In this document: positions 62,445 to 64,000 of the stretch, one piece after another
Position numbering within the stretch: the stretch's first letter is position 1
Layout of the letters: each line of letters begins with the position of its first letter
Assembly: GCA_022749755.1 (NCBI GenBank)
Contig: CM040448.1
Span: forward strand, 4,710,481 to 4,774,480
Length of the DNA: 64,000 nucleotides
From: Azadirachta indica
Lineage: Eukaryota > Streptophyta > Magnoliopsida > Sapindales > Meliaceae
Direction: 5' to 3'
Program-made: the position numbers and the translations under genes
Notes under the pieces: model-generated
The model's input: only the letters and a program-made list of their open reading frames with translations
Told to the model about the DNA's origin: nothing
The model's database searches: none

Positions 62445-63359
62445 ATGTATAGATATGATCTTCGCAAGTATCTGGAACTGCTTGATGAATGACTGTTCTC
62501 TTATACCCGAAGAAACAAGGAAACCAGTCTCTGCAAACTAGAAATCAAACGCACAAAACAGTGAGGAAATTGCCAAGAAACATCAAGGGCTATGTAGATA
62601 TAAATGCTTGTGTTGCATGCATGATGAGATAAGAGACTTAGTAAATGATACCTAGCAAATGAGGCAGAAGAAGTTCCAAATTGAGCAGAGGATAGAGACC
62701 GAGAGCAAAAGATTCGATTTACGAAAGAGAGAAGTACTGAAATGGGAGGATGTAGACGTAGGGAGTGGGGTTTTGATGAGAAGAAAAGACAAAAAGAGAG
62801 AAGAAAGGAAAAGAAAAAGAAAAGGAATTGATCGATTAATTAATTAACTAGGGTTGGCTGCCACCGCCTCTAAATCTATATATTTCTCCAGCTTTATCTT
62901 TTTCCCTTTGATGATATATTCTCACAAGCTTTCCTTTGAAGCTTAATTATAACCTTATTATTATCCCATGCTTCCTTCTTCTCCTTTCTTTGATTCTCAC
63001 TTCCACGTGGTTATTCCTGATTCGATACATTGCCCACCTTCCCATTGCAAAATAAGTATCTACATCATCAACTGTAAATGTATATCAAATGTTACTTTTC
63101 ACACTGTCTTCTTCATTTCCTCAGCCTCTCTAGTATACCTTAAAAGTTAAATTAATTGCTGATGATGAGTTTACTACCATATTCTGCAACGTTCTTAAAC
63201 GAGTTTCCACCGCCTTATTTCTCTTGTAATATTCGAACAAATTTATGTATGCTACTTAATTGTTAAGTTTTGGATAGACTAATACTTGATTTAGCTTCTT
63301 TTTTTTGGAGTTTTTAATTAGTTAAATAAATAATTAAATTTTTTATGATTTTTCTCTTT

Positions 63360-63396
<37 letters not shown>

Positions 63397-64000
63397 ATGT
63401 ATGATTACTCAAGCAAAAAATTTTTTGTGCTCTTTAATTTTAAATTTTAGGTCTTTCTTATAAGCATGCATACTTTGATATCGAAGTGTTATAACTTTAA
63501 AAGTATAATAATTATAGAACGAAAGTTCTCAATATCAAATATTAATAAAAAAAATAATGGAGTTTTATTATAATTAATGTTAGCAAATATAATATTTTGC
63601 CTTTACTTTCAAAACACCATCATTTCCGATAAAACACTAATAATAAGGAATATTTTCAGTTAGCTACTTTAAATTTGTTTGGATTTTATTGTGATACAAT
63701 AATTATTCTAATGCTGCACTATAATACAAAATAGATTGCATTTATCATAATGAGATATATTTTATTAATGGTCATTCAAATAATTTTTATAATGTAGGAG
63801 CAATAATTAATATAGCCTATATCTTATAAAAGGTTCTAAATGACAATTATAACTCTATCATTTTTTAAAAATAACGACAAATATTAAAAATCGTAAGTGT
63901 ACTAAACTCTAACCTTAATCCTCAAACCCTAACTCAAAAGTAAACTTTTACATACATCGTACTACTTATTGGTTTTTGCTTGCCAAGGGTCGTTAAGAGG
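62445..64000. other. NAC gene upstream region and intergenic DNA
   Basis: The first few hundred bases left of 62850 on minus are the NAC promoter and leader. A purine-rich plus-strand frame at 62659-62847 lies there and is not considered a gene. The remainder is AT-rich, with an (AT)n(GT)n microsatellite at 63360-63400. No gene seen to the window edge. Confidence 0.5.
63359..63402. repeat. Compound (TA)n(TG)n microsatellite
   Basis: About ten TA units run into about seven TG units, followed by 'tatgtatg'. Intergenic. Confidence 0.95.

Noticed and set aside
62659..62847. Lys/Arg/Glu-rich plus-strand frame of 62 codons
   Set aside because: A purine-rich stretch in the NAC promoter; charge-rich low complexity is not evidence for a gene.
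1..64000. CRISPR arrays, bacterial operons, tRNA and rRNA genes
   Set aside because: Spliced eukaryotic genes throughout. No regular repeat-spacer array and no intact tRNA cloverleaf or rRNA segment was recognised.

Overview
This is a gene-bearing stretch of a plant nuclear genome, most likely a woody eudicot. It is AT-rich, its genes have many short exons and GT-AG introns, and the intergenic DNA is full of decayed transposons. The species cannot be named from sequence alone; a rosid such as Citrus is only a guess. I rebuilt seven protein-coding genes by following reading frame across splice sites, and every model closes in frame.

Layout, left to right. (1) 1-2.7 kb: repeats. (2) 2.7-12.3 kb, minus: a SUA/RBM5-type splicing regulator (RS-rich N terminus, RRM, RanBP2 zinc finger, RRM, OCRE, G-patch; 1042 aa). 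(3) 12.4-23.5 kb: transposon block holding a decayed Ty1-copia gag-pol relic (13.7-17.4 kb) and a separate 3.5-kb LTR element without pol (17.9-21.4 kb), with a 5-bp target duplication and an internal array of a ~46-bp motif. (4) 23.6-27.9 kb, minus: phytoene synthase (430 aa), with two G-boxes upstream. (5) 28.9-34.4 kb: a tandem repeat, a MITE-like element and a decayed Mutator-like transposase C-terminal relic. (6) 34.5-37.9 kb, plus: an SDG40/SETD3-like SET-domain methyltransferase (502 aa). (7) 39.2-40.3 kb, minus: three tandem box C/D snoRNA-like genes behind their own TATA/telo-box promoter. (8) 45.0-48.7 kb, plus: sucrose synthase of the long-tail (SUS6/7-like) class, with a Pro-Gln hexanucleotide repeat in its tail. 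(9) 50.5-54.7 kb, plus: a CDC50/ALIS flippase subunit; one intron holds a tRNA-derived SINE and a recent 40-bp duplication. (10) 55.1-57.5 kb, minus: a predicted secreted plant protein that reads like a bacterial ABC-transporter periplasmic binding protein. (11) 59.5-62.4 kb, minus: a 671-aa NAC transcription factor with two hydrophobic segments near its C terminus.

The genes do not form one pathway. From memory, PSY, SDG40 and a NAC of this clade (NAC086) are near neighbours on Arabidopsis chromosome 5 (At5g17230, At5g17240, At5g17260), so the window probably preserves an old syntenic block. The least described items are the snoRNA cluster, the periplasmic-binding-protein-like gene and the non-autonomous LTR element.
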